Source of the DNA: Fusobacterium ulcerans ATCC 49185
Lineage (GTDB): Bacteria > Fusobacteriota > Fusobacteriia > Fusobacteriales > Fusobacteriaceae
Direction of reading: 5' to 3'
Length of the DNA stretch: 64,000 nt
Assembly (NCBI RefSeq): GCF_900683735.1
Contig: NZ_LR215979.1
Location: 1,488,001 to 1,552,000 of the forward strand
A program made the position numbers and the translations under genes. The notes beneath the pieces are model-generated. The model saw nothing but the letters and a program-made list of their open reading frames with translations, was not told where the DNA came from and did not search any database. The first letter of the stretch is position 1. Each line of letters begins with the position of its first letter. Positions 43,805 to 52,196 of the stretch are shown piece by piece.

Positions 43805-46800
43805 TTAGAACTTATATCCTAATCCTGCTCCTACTATCCATTCACCTTTAGTCTTGTTTTTTCCTGCCCCATTATGTGAATCTCTTTCTACTGCATAAGT
43901 TCCCTTTACATCAAACAGTACTCCATTTTCTAGTTCCAGCGCATATTTGGCATTTAGTCCTATACTATGTTCATTTTTGTGAGCAACCAGTATATCAAAG
44001 TTGCTTCCACCTTTAAATCTTCCTGTGATAAACTCCTCATCTGCTCCATCTAATATTTTTGTATAGCTTACCCCTGCTGAAAGTGTACTCTTTCCTTTTT
44101 CATGAGGTATAACTTTCTTCAAGTCCACTCCTATTTTTCCTACTGTGTAATCAAATGATTTTGAATCTGTTTCTATTGCTAGAGTTTGATTCCCTTCATC
44201 TGCTCCATCTTGATCTATGTATGTATATGATAAAGTTGCGTATGGTTCCAGGAATAAGTTATCTCCAATATTATGAGAGTATCTTCCATTCAAATAAATA
44301 TCATATGTTATATCATTGTAGTTGTCAGGATATTTAATCACTGGTGTTCCTGTACTTGAAGCTGCATTGTTTACTGCCAGTCTGTCTGCATCATAATCTC
44401 CATATTGGAATCCTGCTCCTGCTGTTACTTTTAGATTTCCTATATATTTCTTTGCATAAGCTCCTAGATACATTGCGCTTCCATCTACTTTTGAGCCGTT
44501 GGACAAGTCAGATTTAAGTTTATTCCCTCCTATCACTACTCCAGAAGTAAGTGTATCAGATACTCCATATTCTCCCAGCATATATGCTCCAGTTATCTTA
44601 GTATCTGCATCCATATCAGAACTTCCTATGTCATATGTGTAATATCCTTTTCCATAGTAAGTATCTCTTGTTCCTCCATCTACATGAGTCAGCCCACCAT
44701 ATATAATCCATTTATTTGCTTCTGGCTTAAAAATATTTTCTGTTACTATATCTCTGAACATTCCAGCAGATTTTCTTGATAATTCAGAACTATAAGAATA
44801 TGGATTTCCTGCATATATATCATTTAAATATCCTAAGAATGTTGATAATTTTTCATCATTATCTACATTAAAGTTTCCTATTAAATCTTCAACAGATACA
44901 ATACCTTGATATATTTTATTTAACTGTTGGTATTCTAAATAATTAGGCAGATCCCATCTAGCTGTAACTACTACTTCTTTATTATTTAGCTTTTCCACAG
45001 TATGAAGTTTTGATGTTGTATCAAAATTTCCTCTGCTTCCTGTTATTAAGCTGTTATCTAACTCAGTACTGCCAAAATTTATTACACTTTCATTTCCTGC
45101 TCCATTTAGTGCCAGCAGTAGTTTTCCTCCTTCTGAAGATATAGTTCCTGTATTTCCATACAATGCATGACCTATAATCTTATCTATTCCACCTAAATTA
45201 GCTGTATTAGTTGAATCTATTCTTAAAGTAAGGACTCCATTTTGTTTTATTGTTATATTTTCTGCTCCTATTATGGCTAAATCTTCTAATGTTCCATCAT
45301 CTTTAATAGTTTTTTCAAATAGGGTTACATTAGTATTTATATTCATTTTTTCAAATCCTGATATGTTATGATGAATATTTATTCCACCATTAGCTGCATC
45401 TCTTGTTATTGGTGAAGCAAAATTAAGAATATCATCAATTCCATCTCCTCCATCAAGAGTTCCATTTATTCTTCCCCCACTAACAATATTAAGAACATCA
45501 TTTCCATCTCCCATTTTTACAGTTCCATTAACTATTACTCCAGAATTCAGAGAAAGATTATCCACCTCAGCTCCCATGTTTATATTTCCATTGATTATAC
45601 TTGCATCTTCCAGTATTAAAGTATCTGAATTACCGCCTCCTCCTACTACATCACTTCCATCTGCTCCACCATTTACTGTTGTTCCTGATAGAGTAAGTTT
45701 TTTATCTGCTCCTTCAAAGATAACTGCTGTCCCATAGGCATTGATTATTGAACCCATAACTTCATCCTCTGTTCCAGTAACTTTATATGTATTTTTTAGA
45801 ACATTTAATATATAATCTGTTTTGTTTCCAGTAAATGAATCATTTCCATTAACATCACTCTTATTTTCAATAGTCATTGATTTAGTTCCATTTCCAAATT
45901 CTATTTGGAAAGATCCAGGATTAGTGTCTACACTTCCATCAATAGCTCCATCTTTGATTATAAGACCATAGTTTGATATCTCATTTTGACCTGAAGTTCC
46001 TTGAGTAACTGTCAATCCCTCAACTACTTCATTTGAAGAATCTCCATTTACAAGTATTCCATAATTTACTCCATTGTTCAATATTCCAAAAGAATTTTCT
46101 ATAGCAGAAATTTTTCCATAAATAACCCCTATATTTGTTATATTTTCTACAGTTGTATTACTAATAAATATTCTATAACTATAACCAGAGTTACTACCAG
46201 TCCAAGTTCCACTTATTACTCCTTCATTTTTTATAGAGGCTCCACCTGAAACAGTATCAATCTCTATTCCATAACCATAGCCATAACCGCTATTAGATCC
46301 TCCATTTCCAGTACCATTTATTACTCCTTCATTTTCTATAGCTACTTCACCAGCTGTACCAGAAATAGTTATTCCATAACCACAATTATGATTAGTTTCA
46401 CTTCCACTTCCATTTATTACTCCTTCATTTTTTATAGCTACTTCACCAGTTGTACTAGAAATATATATTCCATGGCCATAACCTACATTATTATAATTTT
46501 CAATTCCAATTCCAGTTCCACTTATTACCCCTTCATTTTTTATAGCTACTTCACCAGCTGTATTATAAATATATATTCCATAACCAAAACCATTCTCATC
46601 ACTACTAGTACCACTTGCTATTATCATCCCATTGTTTATAAAATTAAAATTTCCTAAATTTCCACTTAATCTTAATCCAGAACTTATCTCATAATCATAT
46701 TTATCTTTTCCATCAATTGTACTTGATGATAATGTTATATTATTTGTATAAGTATTTCCATTCCATTCATTTTTTTCATATGGGTTTTCAGTTTCCCACT

Positions 46801-46999
46801 TTCCATCAACACCATCTTTATCCATAGTTTTTTCTGTATTGAATTTTATTCCACTCCCATCATTCTTTATCCACAAATATTCATCTGTCCCCATTACTGC
46901 TGTGCACGAAAGTAAAAATCCTACTACTGTTCCTATTGTTATATTTCTTCCTCTTTTTTTATTCCCACTTTTTACTGCTTTCATAATTTTTTCTATCAT
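43805..46999 (-). CDS. Type Va autotransporter adhesin-like protein
   Basis: 1064 residues. An extended basic signal (KSGNKKRGRN, then a hydrophobic core TIGTVVGFLLSCTAVMG) directs export to the periplasm. A beta-helix passenger of about 700 residues contains five imperfect repeats in its N-terminal part and Gly/Asn-rich rungs such as GADGSDVVGGGGNSDTLI. From about residue 785 the beta-barrel translocator domain follows (WIIYGGLTHVDGGTRDTYYG onward), ending in the outer-membrane signature GAGLGYKF with terminal Phe. No protease or known adhesion motif was found in the passenger. It is a single-gene unit with a terminator. Confidence 0.92.
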   Translation of the reverse strand: MIEKIMKAVKSGNKKRGRNITIGTVVGFLLSCTAVMGTDEYLWIKNDGSGIKFNTEKTMDKDGVDGKWETENPYEKNEWNGNTYTNNITLSSSTIDGKDKYDYEISSGLRLSGNLGNFNFINNGMIIASGTSSDENGFGYGIYIYNTAGEVAIKNEGVISGTGIGIENYNNVGYGHGIYISSTTGEVAIKNEGVINGSGSETNHNCGYGITISGTAGEVAIENEGVINGTGNGGSNSGYGYGYGIEIDTVSGGASIKNEGVISGTWTGSNSGYSYRIFISNTTVENITNIGVIYGKISAIENSFGILNNGVNYGILVNGDSSNEVVEGLTVTQGTSGQNEISNYGLIIKDGAIDGSVDTNPGSFQIEFGNGTKSMTIENKSDVNGNDSFTGNKTDYILNVLKNTYKVTGTEDEVMGSIINAYGTAVIFEGADKKLTLSGTTVNGGADGSDVVGGGGNSDTLILEDASIINGNINMGAEVDNLSLNSGVIVNGTVKMGDGNDVLNIVSGGRINGTLDGGDGIDDILNFASPITRDAANGGINIHHNISGFEKMNINTNVTLFEKTIKDDGTLEDLAIIGAENITIKQNGVLTLRIDSTNTANLGGIDKIIGHALYGNTGTISSEGGKLLLALNGAGNESVINFGSTELDNSLITGSRGNFDTTSKLHTVEKLNNKEVVVTARWDLPNYLEYQQLNKIYQGIVSVEDLIGNFNVDNDEKLSTFLGYLNDIYAGNPYSYSSELSRKSAGMFRDIVTENIFKPEANKWIIYGGLTHVDGGTRDTYYGKGYYTYDIGSSDMDADTKITGAYMLGEYGVSDTLTSGVVIGGNKLKSDLSNGSKVDGSAMYLGAYAKKYIGNLKVTAGAGFQYGDYDADRLAVNNAASSTGTPVIKYPDNYNDITYDIYLNGRYSHNIGDNLFLEPYATLSYTYIDQDGADEGNQTLAIETDSKSFDYTVGKIGVDLKKVIPHEKGKSTLSAGVSYTKILDGADEEFITGRFKGGSNFDILVAHKNEHSIGLNAKYALELENGVLFDVKGTYAVERDSHNGAGKNKTKGEWIVGAGLGYKF
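46130..46640 (-). repeat. Tandem coding repeats in the autotransporter passenger
   Basis: Five units of about 35-40 residues share the core GYGIYI-x-TAGEVAIKNEGVI(S/N)G. The middle three are the closest at DNA level, sharing nearly identical stretches over ATAGCTACTTCACCA and ATTTTTTATAGCTACTTC on the plus strand. The last unit is degenerate. Such units can expand or contract by recombination and change passenger length. Confidence 0.8.
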
Positions 47000-47168
47000 C
47001 TTTTCCCTCCATGAAATTTAATTCAATTCTAAAGTAAAAACTCATTATAATATTCTCAAATTAGTATAAAAATATCCTGATTCTCTTCAATAAATGTTCG
47101 CATTTATACATAAACGAGTATTGATGGATATTTTTCAATTTTTAAGAATATTATTTGCAGATCAACTA

Positions 47169-47197
47169 TTGACTTTTTATTAAATTTAAGGTATTAT
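47169..47197 (+). promoter_or_regulatory. Sigma-70 promoter of a candidate small RNA
   Basis: TTGACT (47169-47174), 17-base spacer, TATTAT (47192-47197), facing into a region with no ORF that ends in a terminator. Confidence 0.7.
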
Positions 47198-47203
47198 CTA
47201 TCA

Positions 47204-47297
47204 TAGATATCAAGTATCTAAAGCATGGGTTAAAGGTTTTTTTAGCAACAAGTAAGTAGTTAGTGTTCTCTTTTATGTATAAAAGAGAACTTTTTTT
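47204..47297 (+). ncRNA. Candidate independent small RNA, about 94 nt
   Basis: The transcript would begin near 47204 and end in the stem GTTCTCTTTT/AAAAGAGAAC (47265-47290) plus seven T. A small 5' hairpin AGATA/TATCT is followed by a single-stranded region containing GGTTAAAGG and seven U. There is no start codon with an SD and no gene downstream on this strand, so it is not a leader. I recognise no known family. Its place beside an outer-membrane protein gene fits a regulator of envelope genes, but that is guesswork. Confidence 0.6.
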
Positions 47298-47394
47298 ATT
47301 TCTTTTTCTTATGTTGAAATCTCAAGATTTTCCACTTCAAAGGAGCTTTTTATATTTTTTCTTTTAGAAGTTATCTGAAAAAATTCTTTGTAAT

Positions 47395-47432
47395 ATAAAA
47401 AAATACAGAGATTTTACTCTCTGTACTTTTTT
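47395..47432. terminator. Bidirectional intrinsic terminator after the Nfn gene
   Basis: Stem TACAGAG/CTCTGTA (47404-47425), flanked by A-run and T-run, so it works on both strands. Confidence 0.75.
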
Positions 47433-47503
47433 ATTTATCTATTTTATTTTTTTGTTATGTTTTATCAGCTGTTCCTCTATCCTGTTTATTCCAGATGATT
47501 TTC

Positions 47504-49771
47504 TTATTTATTTTTCAAATAATTATCTATCTCAGCTGCTGCTTTTTTTCCTGCTTCCATTGCAAGTATTACTGTAGCTGCACCTGTTACTGCATCTCCT
47601 CCTGCAAATACTCCCTCTCTTGAAGTTTTTCCTGTTTCCTCTTCTGCTTCTATTCCCTTCCATCTATTGACTTTAAGGTTTTCTGTTGTTGAAGCTATCA
47701 ATGGATTTGGAGATGTTCCTAGTGACATTATTACTGTTTCTGCTTCTATTATAAATTCGCTGTTCTCTATTGGTGAAAATTTTGCTCTTCCACTTTCATC
47801 TGGTTCTCCAAGCTCCATTCTTATACATTTGATCTCTTTTACCCAGCCTTTTTCATCTCCCACTACTTCTGTAGGCGATACTAGAAAATGGAATTTAATT
47901 CCCTCTTCTTTAGCATGTTCTACCTCTTCTCTTCTAGCTGGTAGTTCTGCTTCTCCTCTTCTATAGACTACTGTTGTATCTGCTCCCAGCCTCTTAGCAG
48001 TTCTGGCAGCATCCATAGCAACGTTTCCTCCACCTACTACTATTACTCTCTTACCTATTTTTATAGGTGTTGCATAATCAGATTTATTAGCTCTCATAAG
48101 ATTTACCCTTGTAAGAAATTCATTTGCTGATATTACACCATTATAGTTTTCTCCAGGTATATTCATAAATCTTGGCAGTCCTGCACCACTTCCTATAAAT
48201 ACTGCTGAAAATCCTTTTCTCTCTAAGAGTTCATCTATTGTAAAGGTTCTTCCTACTACTGCATTAGTTACTACTTTTACTCCCAATTTATATAGGTTTT
48301 CTATTTCCTTATCTACTACTTTTTCCTTTGGAAGTCTGAACTCTGGAATTCCATAGCTGAGTACTCCCCCTAATTTATGAAGCGCTTCATAAATAGTTAC
48401 ATCATATCCCATCTTAGCCAAGTCCCCAGCTGCTGTAAGTCCTGCTGGTCCTCCTCCTATGACTGCAACTTTCTTATTATTCTTTTCTTTTATTTCATAC
48501 TCTATTCCATTTGCTATTACCCAGTCTCCTACAAATCTCTCTAATTTACCAATAGATACAGGCTCACCTTTTATTCCTAGTATACATTTTCCTTCACATT
48601 GAGTTTCCTGTGGACATACTCTTCCACATACTGCTGGAAGATTTGAATATTCAGCTATTATCTTTCCTGCTTCTAACATATCTCCCTCTTTTATCTTCTG
48701 AATAAAAGCTGGTATATTTATTGATACAGGACATCCCTGTACACATAGAGGATTTTTACAATTAATACATCTTGAAGCTTCTGCCTGAGCCTCTTCCATA
48801 TTATATCCATAACATACTTCCTCAAAGTTTTTATTTCTTATATCTGGTTCCTGCTCTCTCACAGGTACTTTTTTCTTTTTATCCACTACTATCTCATGAT
48901 TAGGGCAAGAAGGATTGTGATGTGTTTCTCCATCTTCTATCATTAAAATATTTCTTCCCTCTTCTGTTTTGTACATATTCTGCCTTCTCATTGCTTCATC
49001 AAAGTTTACCTGATCTCCATCAAATTCCGGTCCATCTACACAGGCAAATTTAACTTTTCCCTCTATTGTTACTCTGCATGCTCCACACATTCCAGTTCCA
49101 TCTACCATTAAAGGATTTAGACTTACTGTATTTGGAATATTGTTTTCTCTGCATTTTTTAGATGCAAACTTCATCATTATCATAGGTCCGATTACAATAG
49201 CGTGATCATAATGCTTTCCTTCTTTTAAAAGATCATCTATTACATCTGTAACCATTCCTTTTCTTCCATATGTTCCATCATCTGTACATACATAAAGATT
49301 TCCAGATACAGCTTTCATTTCATCCTCAAATATCAGAGTATCTTTGCTTCTTGTACCAATTATTACATCAGCATCTATCCCTTTTTCCTTCATCCATTTT
49401 ACTTGTGGATATACTGGAGCTGTTCCTACTCCTCCTGCTACAAAGAGATATTTTTTCTTTTTTAATTCTTCTATATCTGTATGTATAAGCTCGCTTGGCT
49501 GTCCAAGAGGTCCTACTACATCAGCAAAATATTCTCCCTTTTCAAATTCTCCCATTTTTTTAGTACTCTCTCCAAGTACTTGAAAAACAATAGTTACTGT
49601 TCCTTTTTCTCTGTCATAATCACATATAGTCAGTGGGATACGTTCTCCCTTAACATCTGTCTTAATGATAAGAAACTGTCCTGGTTGAGCTGACGCTGCC
49701 AGATCAGGAGCTTCTATATCCATATAACAAATGATTGGTGTTAGCCATTTCTTTTCTACTATTTTATACAT
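47504..49771 (-). CDS. Fused NADH-dependent ferredoxin:NADP+ oxidoreductase (NfnA-NfnB / SudB-SudA type)
   Basis: One chain of 755 residues joins two proteins that are separate in Clostridium kluyveri and Thermotoga. Residues about 1-285 form the NfnA part: FAD domain, NAD domain (FVAGGVGTAPVYPQ), and [2Fe-2S] cysteines in GTGMCGACRVTIEG. The rest is NfnB/GltD-like: CINCKNPLCVQGCPVSI and CGRVCPQETQCEGKC cluster motifs, FAD loop VIGGGPAGLTAAGDLA, NADPH loop VVGGGNVAMDAARTAKRLGA. The product should couple NADH and reduced ferredoxin to NADPH formation by flavin bifurcation. The start is ATG 49771, with AAGGAAGG 7 bases upstream; an ATG at 49777 is too near that SD. Confidence 0.9.
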   Translation of the reverse strand: MYKIVEKKWLTPIICYMDIEAPDLAASAQPGQFLIIKTDVKGERIPLTICDYDREKGTVTIVFQVLGESTKKMGEFEKGEYFADVVGPLGQPSELIHTDIEELKKKKYLFVAGGVGTAPVYPQVKWMKEKGIDADVIIGTRSKDTLIFEDEMKAVSGNLYVCTDDGTYGRKGMVTDVIDDLLKEGKHYDHAIVIGPMIMMKFASKKCRENNIPNTVSLNPLMVDGTGMCGACRVTIEGKVKFACVDGPEFDGDQVNFDEAMRRQNMYKTEEGRNILMIEDGETHHNPSCPNHEIVVDKKKKVPVREQEPDIRNKNFEEVCYGYNMEEAQAEASRCINCKNPLCVQGCPVSINIPAFIQKIKEGDMLEAGKIIAEYSNLPAVCGRVCPQETQCEGKCILGIKGEPVSIGKLERFVGDWVIANGIEYEIKEKNNKKVAVIGGGPAGLTAAGDLAKMGYDVTIYEALHKLGGVLSYGIPEFRLPKEKVVDKEIENLYKLGVKVVTNAVVGRTFTIDELLERKGFSAVFIGSGAGLPRFMNIPGENYNGVISANEFLTRVNLMRANKSDYATPIKIGKRVIVVGGGNVAMDAARTAKRLGADTTVVYRRGEAELPARREEVEHAKEEGIKFHFLVSPTEVVGDEKGWVKEIKCIRMELGEPDESGRAKFSPIENSEFIIEAETVIMSLGTSPNPLIASTTENLKVNRWKGIEAEEETGKTSREGVFAGGDAVTGAATVILAMEAGKKAAAEIDNYLKNK

Positions 49772-49808
49772 CCTCATTCCTTCCTTATCACATTTTATTA
49801 CCTTTTAT

Positions 49809-49837
49809 TATATACCTAAGAGTATACTCTAAGTCAA
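49809..49837 (-). promoter_or_regulatory. Promoter of the Nfn gene with a perfect palindrome between the boxes
   Basis: Minus-strand TTGACT (49832-49837), 17-base spacer, TATATA (49809-49814; TATAAT two bases on). The spacer holds AGAGTATACTCT (49819-49830), a perfect 12-base palindrome in the classic position for a repressor operator. Confidence 0.7.
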
Positions 49838-50008
49838 CTTTTAATTTTTTGGACAGATTATATTTTATAGAAATTCCTCTTTATACACCTTTATTTTATC
49901 AATATTTTTATGTTTTTTATAACAAAAAAAATCATAAAAAGATTAGATTTTCAGCCTTAAAAGAATCTTCCATATTTAATTTCAGACCGTTCTATATTCA
50001 TTACACTC

Positions 50009-50037
50009 TTGTATTCAAATATATTTTATGATACAAT
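50009..50037 (+). promoter_or_regulatory. Promoter of the EAL-domain gene
   Basis: TTGTAT (50009-50014), 17-base spacer ending TGA, TACAAT (50032-50037): an extended -10 promoter about 80 bases before the ATG. The rest of the 348-base divergent gap is A+T-rich without other clear signals. Confidence 0.6.
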
Positions 50038-50119
50038 TTTTTTGTGAATATTATATCAAAATTTTTATTTTAAATATAAAATTAAAATATTTATATATAA
50101 ATTTCTTAAAGGAGAAAAA

Positions 50120-51982
50120 ATGTATCTTTATGATGATTTTGAGCTTCAACAATTAATAGAAAAAGAATTAAAAAAAGATAAAAAAAATCTCCATTCTATT
50201 TTATTTGTAATACATGTTGAAAGTTCTATTTATAAAAATGATAAAGAATTAAAAAAAGATATTTTAAAATTATTAGAAAAATATCCTTTATTTAAAAAAA
50301 GTACTTTTGGTTTTATTTCATCTGGTAAATTAGTAGTATTCTCTGATGAAGAAAAAGAGGAAACTGAAAAAGTAATGAAAGATTTTCTAATAGCAGCTAA
50401 AAATGAAAATATTTATAAAAATATTTCTATTGGAGCAACAATAAGAAAAAATAAAGATACTAAACTTGAAACTCTCTACCAGCAAGTTATTCGTGCTATA
50501 TTTCATGCTGAAACTGCTGGTGGCTGGCAGTATTTTTTTTACTCTGAAAATAAAGAAAATGAGTTTCTTGAATCTGTCAAAAGTTTTTGGGAGTTCAATA
50601 AAGAATTGTCAGACTCAGAATTTTTTTCAAAACTAATGGCAAATGATGAAATAAAAAGTTTGATTGAAAAATTAGAAAGATTTGATACTATATCTGGCTT
50701 GCCTACTTATAACTCTTTTACACAAAAAGCACAAAGTTTCATAAAAAATAACAATGAAAGAAAAAAATTAGGAGTACTTTATACTGATATTATTGGTTTT
50801 AAATCTTTAAATAAAATATACAATGAAGAAGAGGGAAATCGTTTTTTAAGATCCTTTGCTGATTTTATAAAATTAAATGAATTTTATATAACTGCCTGCC
50901 GAGTATATGCTGATAATTTTATAGAGTTATTTACTATACCAGAAGGAGTAACTATAGAACAGTTATCTGAAAAATTTATAAGAGATTGTAATGGATTTCT
51001 GCAGAATGAGGCTCGTTTCCATCCTAAATGCAATCTAGGATTTATTTGTGGTATGTGTGCTGTAGATAATAAAGATGAAAGCTTCTTTTCTTATATAAGT
51101 AAAGCTGATGAAGTAAGAAAATATTTAAAACCTTCTCTAGTTTCTAAAAGTGGAGTTTTTGATGATCATAAAAAAGCTCTTTATTTAGCAAAACAAGAAA
51201 ATTTAAGAATTATAATAAATGCTTTGAAAAATGAAAATTTTATTTTTTATCTTCAACCAAAAGTAAATATTCTTACAAATAAAATTATTGGAGCTGAAGC
51301 TCTTGCTCGTATGGAAACTTCTGATTCTGCTCCTTCTTTAGCACCTGGTGATTTTATTCCTTTAATGGAAGAAACTGGGGATATAGTAAAACTAGATTTT
51401 TATATATATAAAAAAGTATGTGAATATCTAAAAGAAAGAAAAAATAAAGGACTTTATCTGTTTCCTATCTCTGTAAATGTATCCAGAGAACATTTTAAAA
51501 ATCCTTATTTTGTTCAGCAATTAGATTATATAGTAAAAAACAGTGGAATAGAAAGAAAATATTTTGAATTAGAAGTGACTGAAAGTTTATTCAGCAATAA
51601 TATGTATGATATCCTCAGTGCTATTTATGAATTGAAATCTTTAGGTTATAGTATCCAAATGGATGATTTTGGTTCTGGTTATTCAAGTCTCAATTTATTG
51701 AAGGATATTCCTTTTGATCTTATTAAATTAGATAAAGAATTTTTTGGAAAAGGAGAAATTATTAAAAAAAATAAAATTCTTATTGAAGGAATTGTCGCAC
51801 TTTGTAAAGAACTTAATATTCCTCTTCTTTGTGAAGGAGTAGAAACAAAGGAACAAGTTGATTTTTTAAAAAGTATTGGTTGTAACTTAGTTCAAGGTTT
51901 TTATTTTACAGGGCCTATGACTATAGAGAATTTTGAAAAAACATATATTGAAAATAATATTGACATTTTAAAAGGGGTTTAG
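50120..51982 (+). CDS. c-di-GMP phosphodiesterase with two degenerate GGDEF-like domains and an EAL domain
   Basis: 620 residues. Residues about 1-150 look like a decayed GGDEF fold (the end SIGATIRKNKDTKL with AETAGGWQYFFYS resembles the usual GGDEF C-terminus). Residues about 190-355 are a second GGDEF domain in which the catalytic loop is replaced by YADNFIELF. Residues about 365-620 are EAL: IIGAEALARM, QMDDFGSGYSSLNLL, CEGVETKEQ and QGFYFTGPM keep the metal and catalytic residues, so hydrolysis of c-di-GMP to pGpG is expected. There is no transmembrane segment. The stop codon TAG forms the loop of the terminator. Confidence 0.9.
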   Translation: MYLYDDFELQQLIEKELKKDKKNLHSILFVIHVESSIYKNDKELKKDILKLLEKYPLFKKSTFGFISSGKLVVFSDEEKEETEKVMKDFLIAAKNENIYKNISIGATIRKNKDTKLETLYQQVIRAIFHAETAGGWQYFFYSENKENEFLESVKSFWEFNKELSDSEFFSKLMANDEIKSLIEKLERFDTISGLPTYNSFTQKAQSFIKNNNERKKLGVLYTDIIGFKSLNKIYNEEEGNRFLRSFADFIKLNEFYITACRVYADNFIELFTIPEGVTIEQLSEKFIRDCNGFLQNEARFHPKCNLGFICGMCAVDNKDESFFSYISKADEVRKYLKPSLVSKSGVFDDHKKALYLAKQENLRIIINALKNENFIFYLQPKVNILTNKIIGAEALARMETSDSAPSLAPGDFIPLMEETGDIVKLDFYIYKKVCEYLKERKNKGLYLFPISVNVSREHFKNPYFVQQLDYIVKNSGIERKYFELEVTESLFSNNMYDILSAIYELKSLGYSIQMDDFGSGYSSLNLLKDIPFDLIKLDKEFFGKGEIIKKNKILIEGIVALCKELNIPLLCEGVETKEQVDFLKSIGCNLVQGFYFTGPMTIENFEKTYIENNIDILKGV

Positions 51983-51995
51983 AACCTCTTTTTTT
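51972..51995 (+). terminator. Intrinsic terminator overlapping the stop codon of the EAL gene
   Basis: Stem AAGGGGTT/AACCTCTT with the stop codon TAG as its three-base loop (51980-51982), then a T-run. Confidence 0.8.
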
Positions 51996-52161
51996 ATAAT
52001 TTTAAAGAATATATCATTAAAAAGATAAATAAAAATTTTATCAAACCTTCGAAAGCAAATTTAACCTGCTAGAGTCTTTTCAAATTACAGCAGATTGCAA
52101 TGCATTGAAATGTTAATTTTAAAATTAAATTTGAATCAACTATAAAATAAAAATAGAAAAA

Positions 52162-52190
52162 TAAAAAAGGCTGCTAATTAAACAACCTTT
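52162..52190 (-). terminator. Intrinsic terminator of the polA-coaBC operon
   Basis: Minus-strand stem AAGGTTG/CAGCCTT followed by six T, seven bases past the coaBC stop. The stretch 51996-52161 before it holds nothing I can identify. Confidence 0.75.
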
Positions 52191-52196
52191 CATATC

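Larger units (their letters stand above)
47000..47503. other. Intergenic region between the autotransporter and Nfn genes
   Basis: Of the 504 bases, the left part (47000-47100) should hold the autotransporter promoter; a minus-strand TATAAT near 47060 is the only good box. The middle holds the candidate small RNA, and the right holds a terminator (47395-47432). No ORF with an SD was seen. Confidence 0.5.

Noticed and set aside
46130-46640. CRISPR-like array of direct repeats
   Set aside because: The units lie in frame within the autotransporter passenger, lack unique spacers of constant length, and no cas gene is near.
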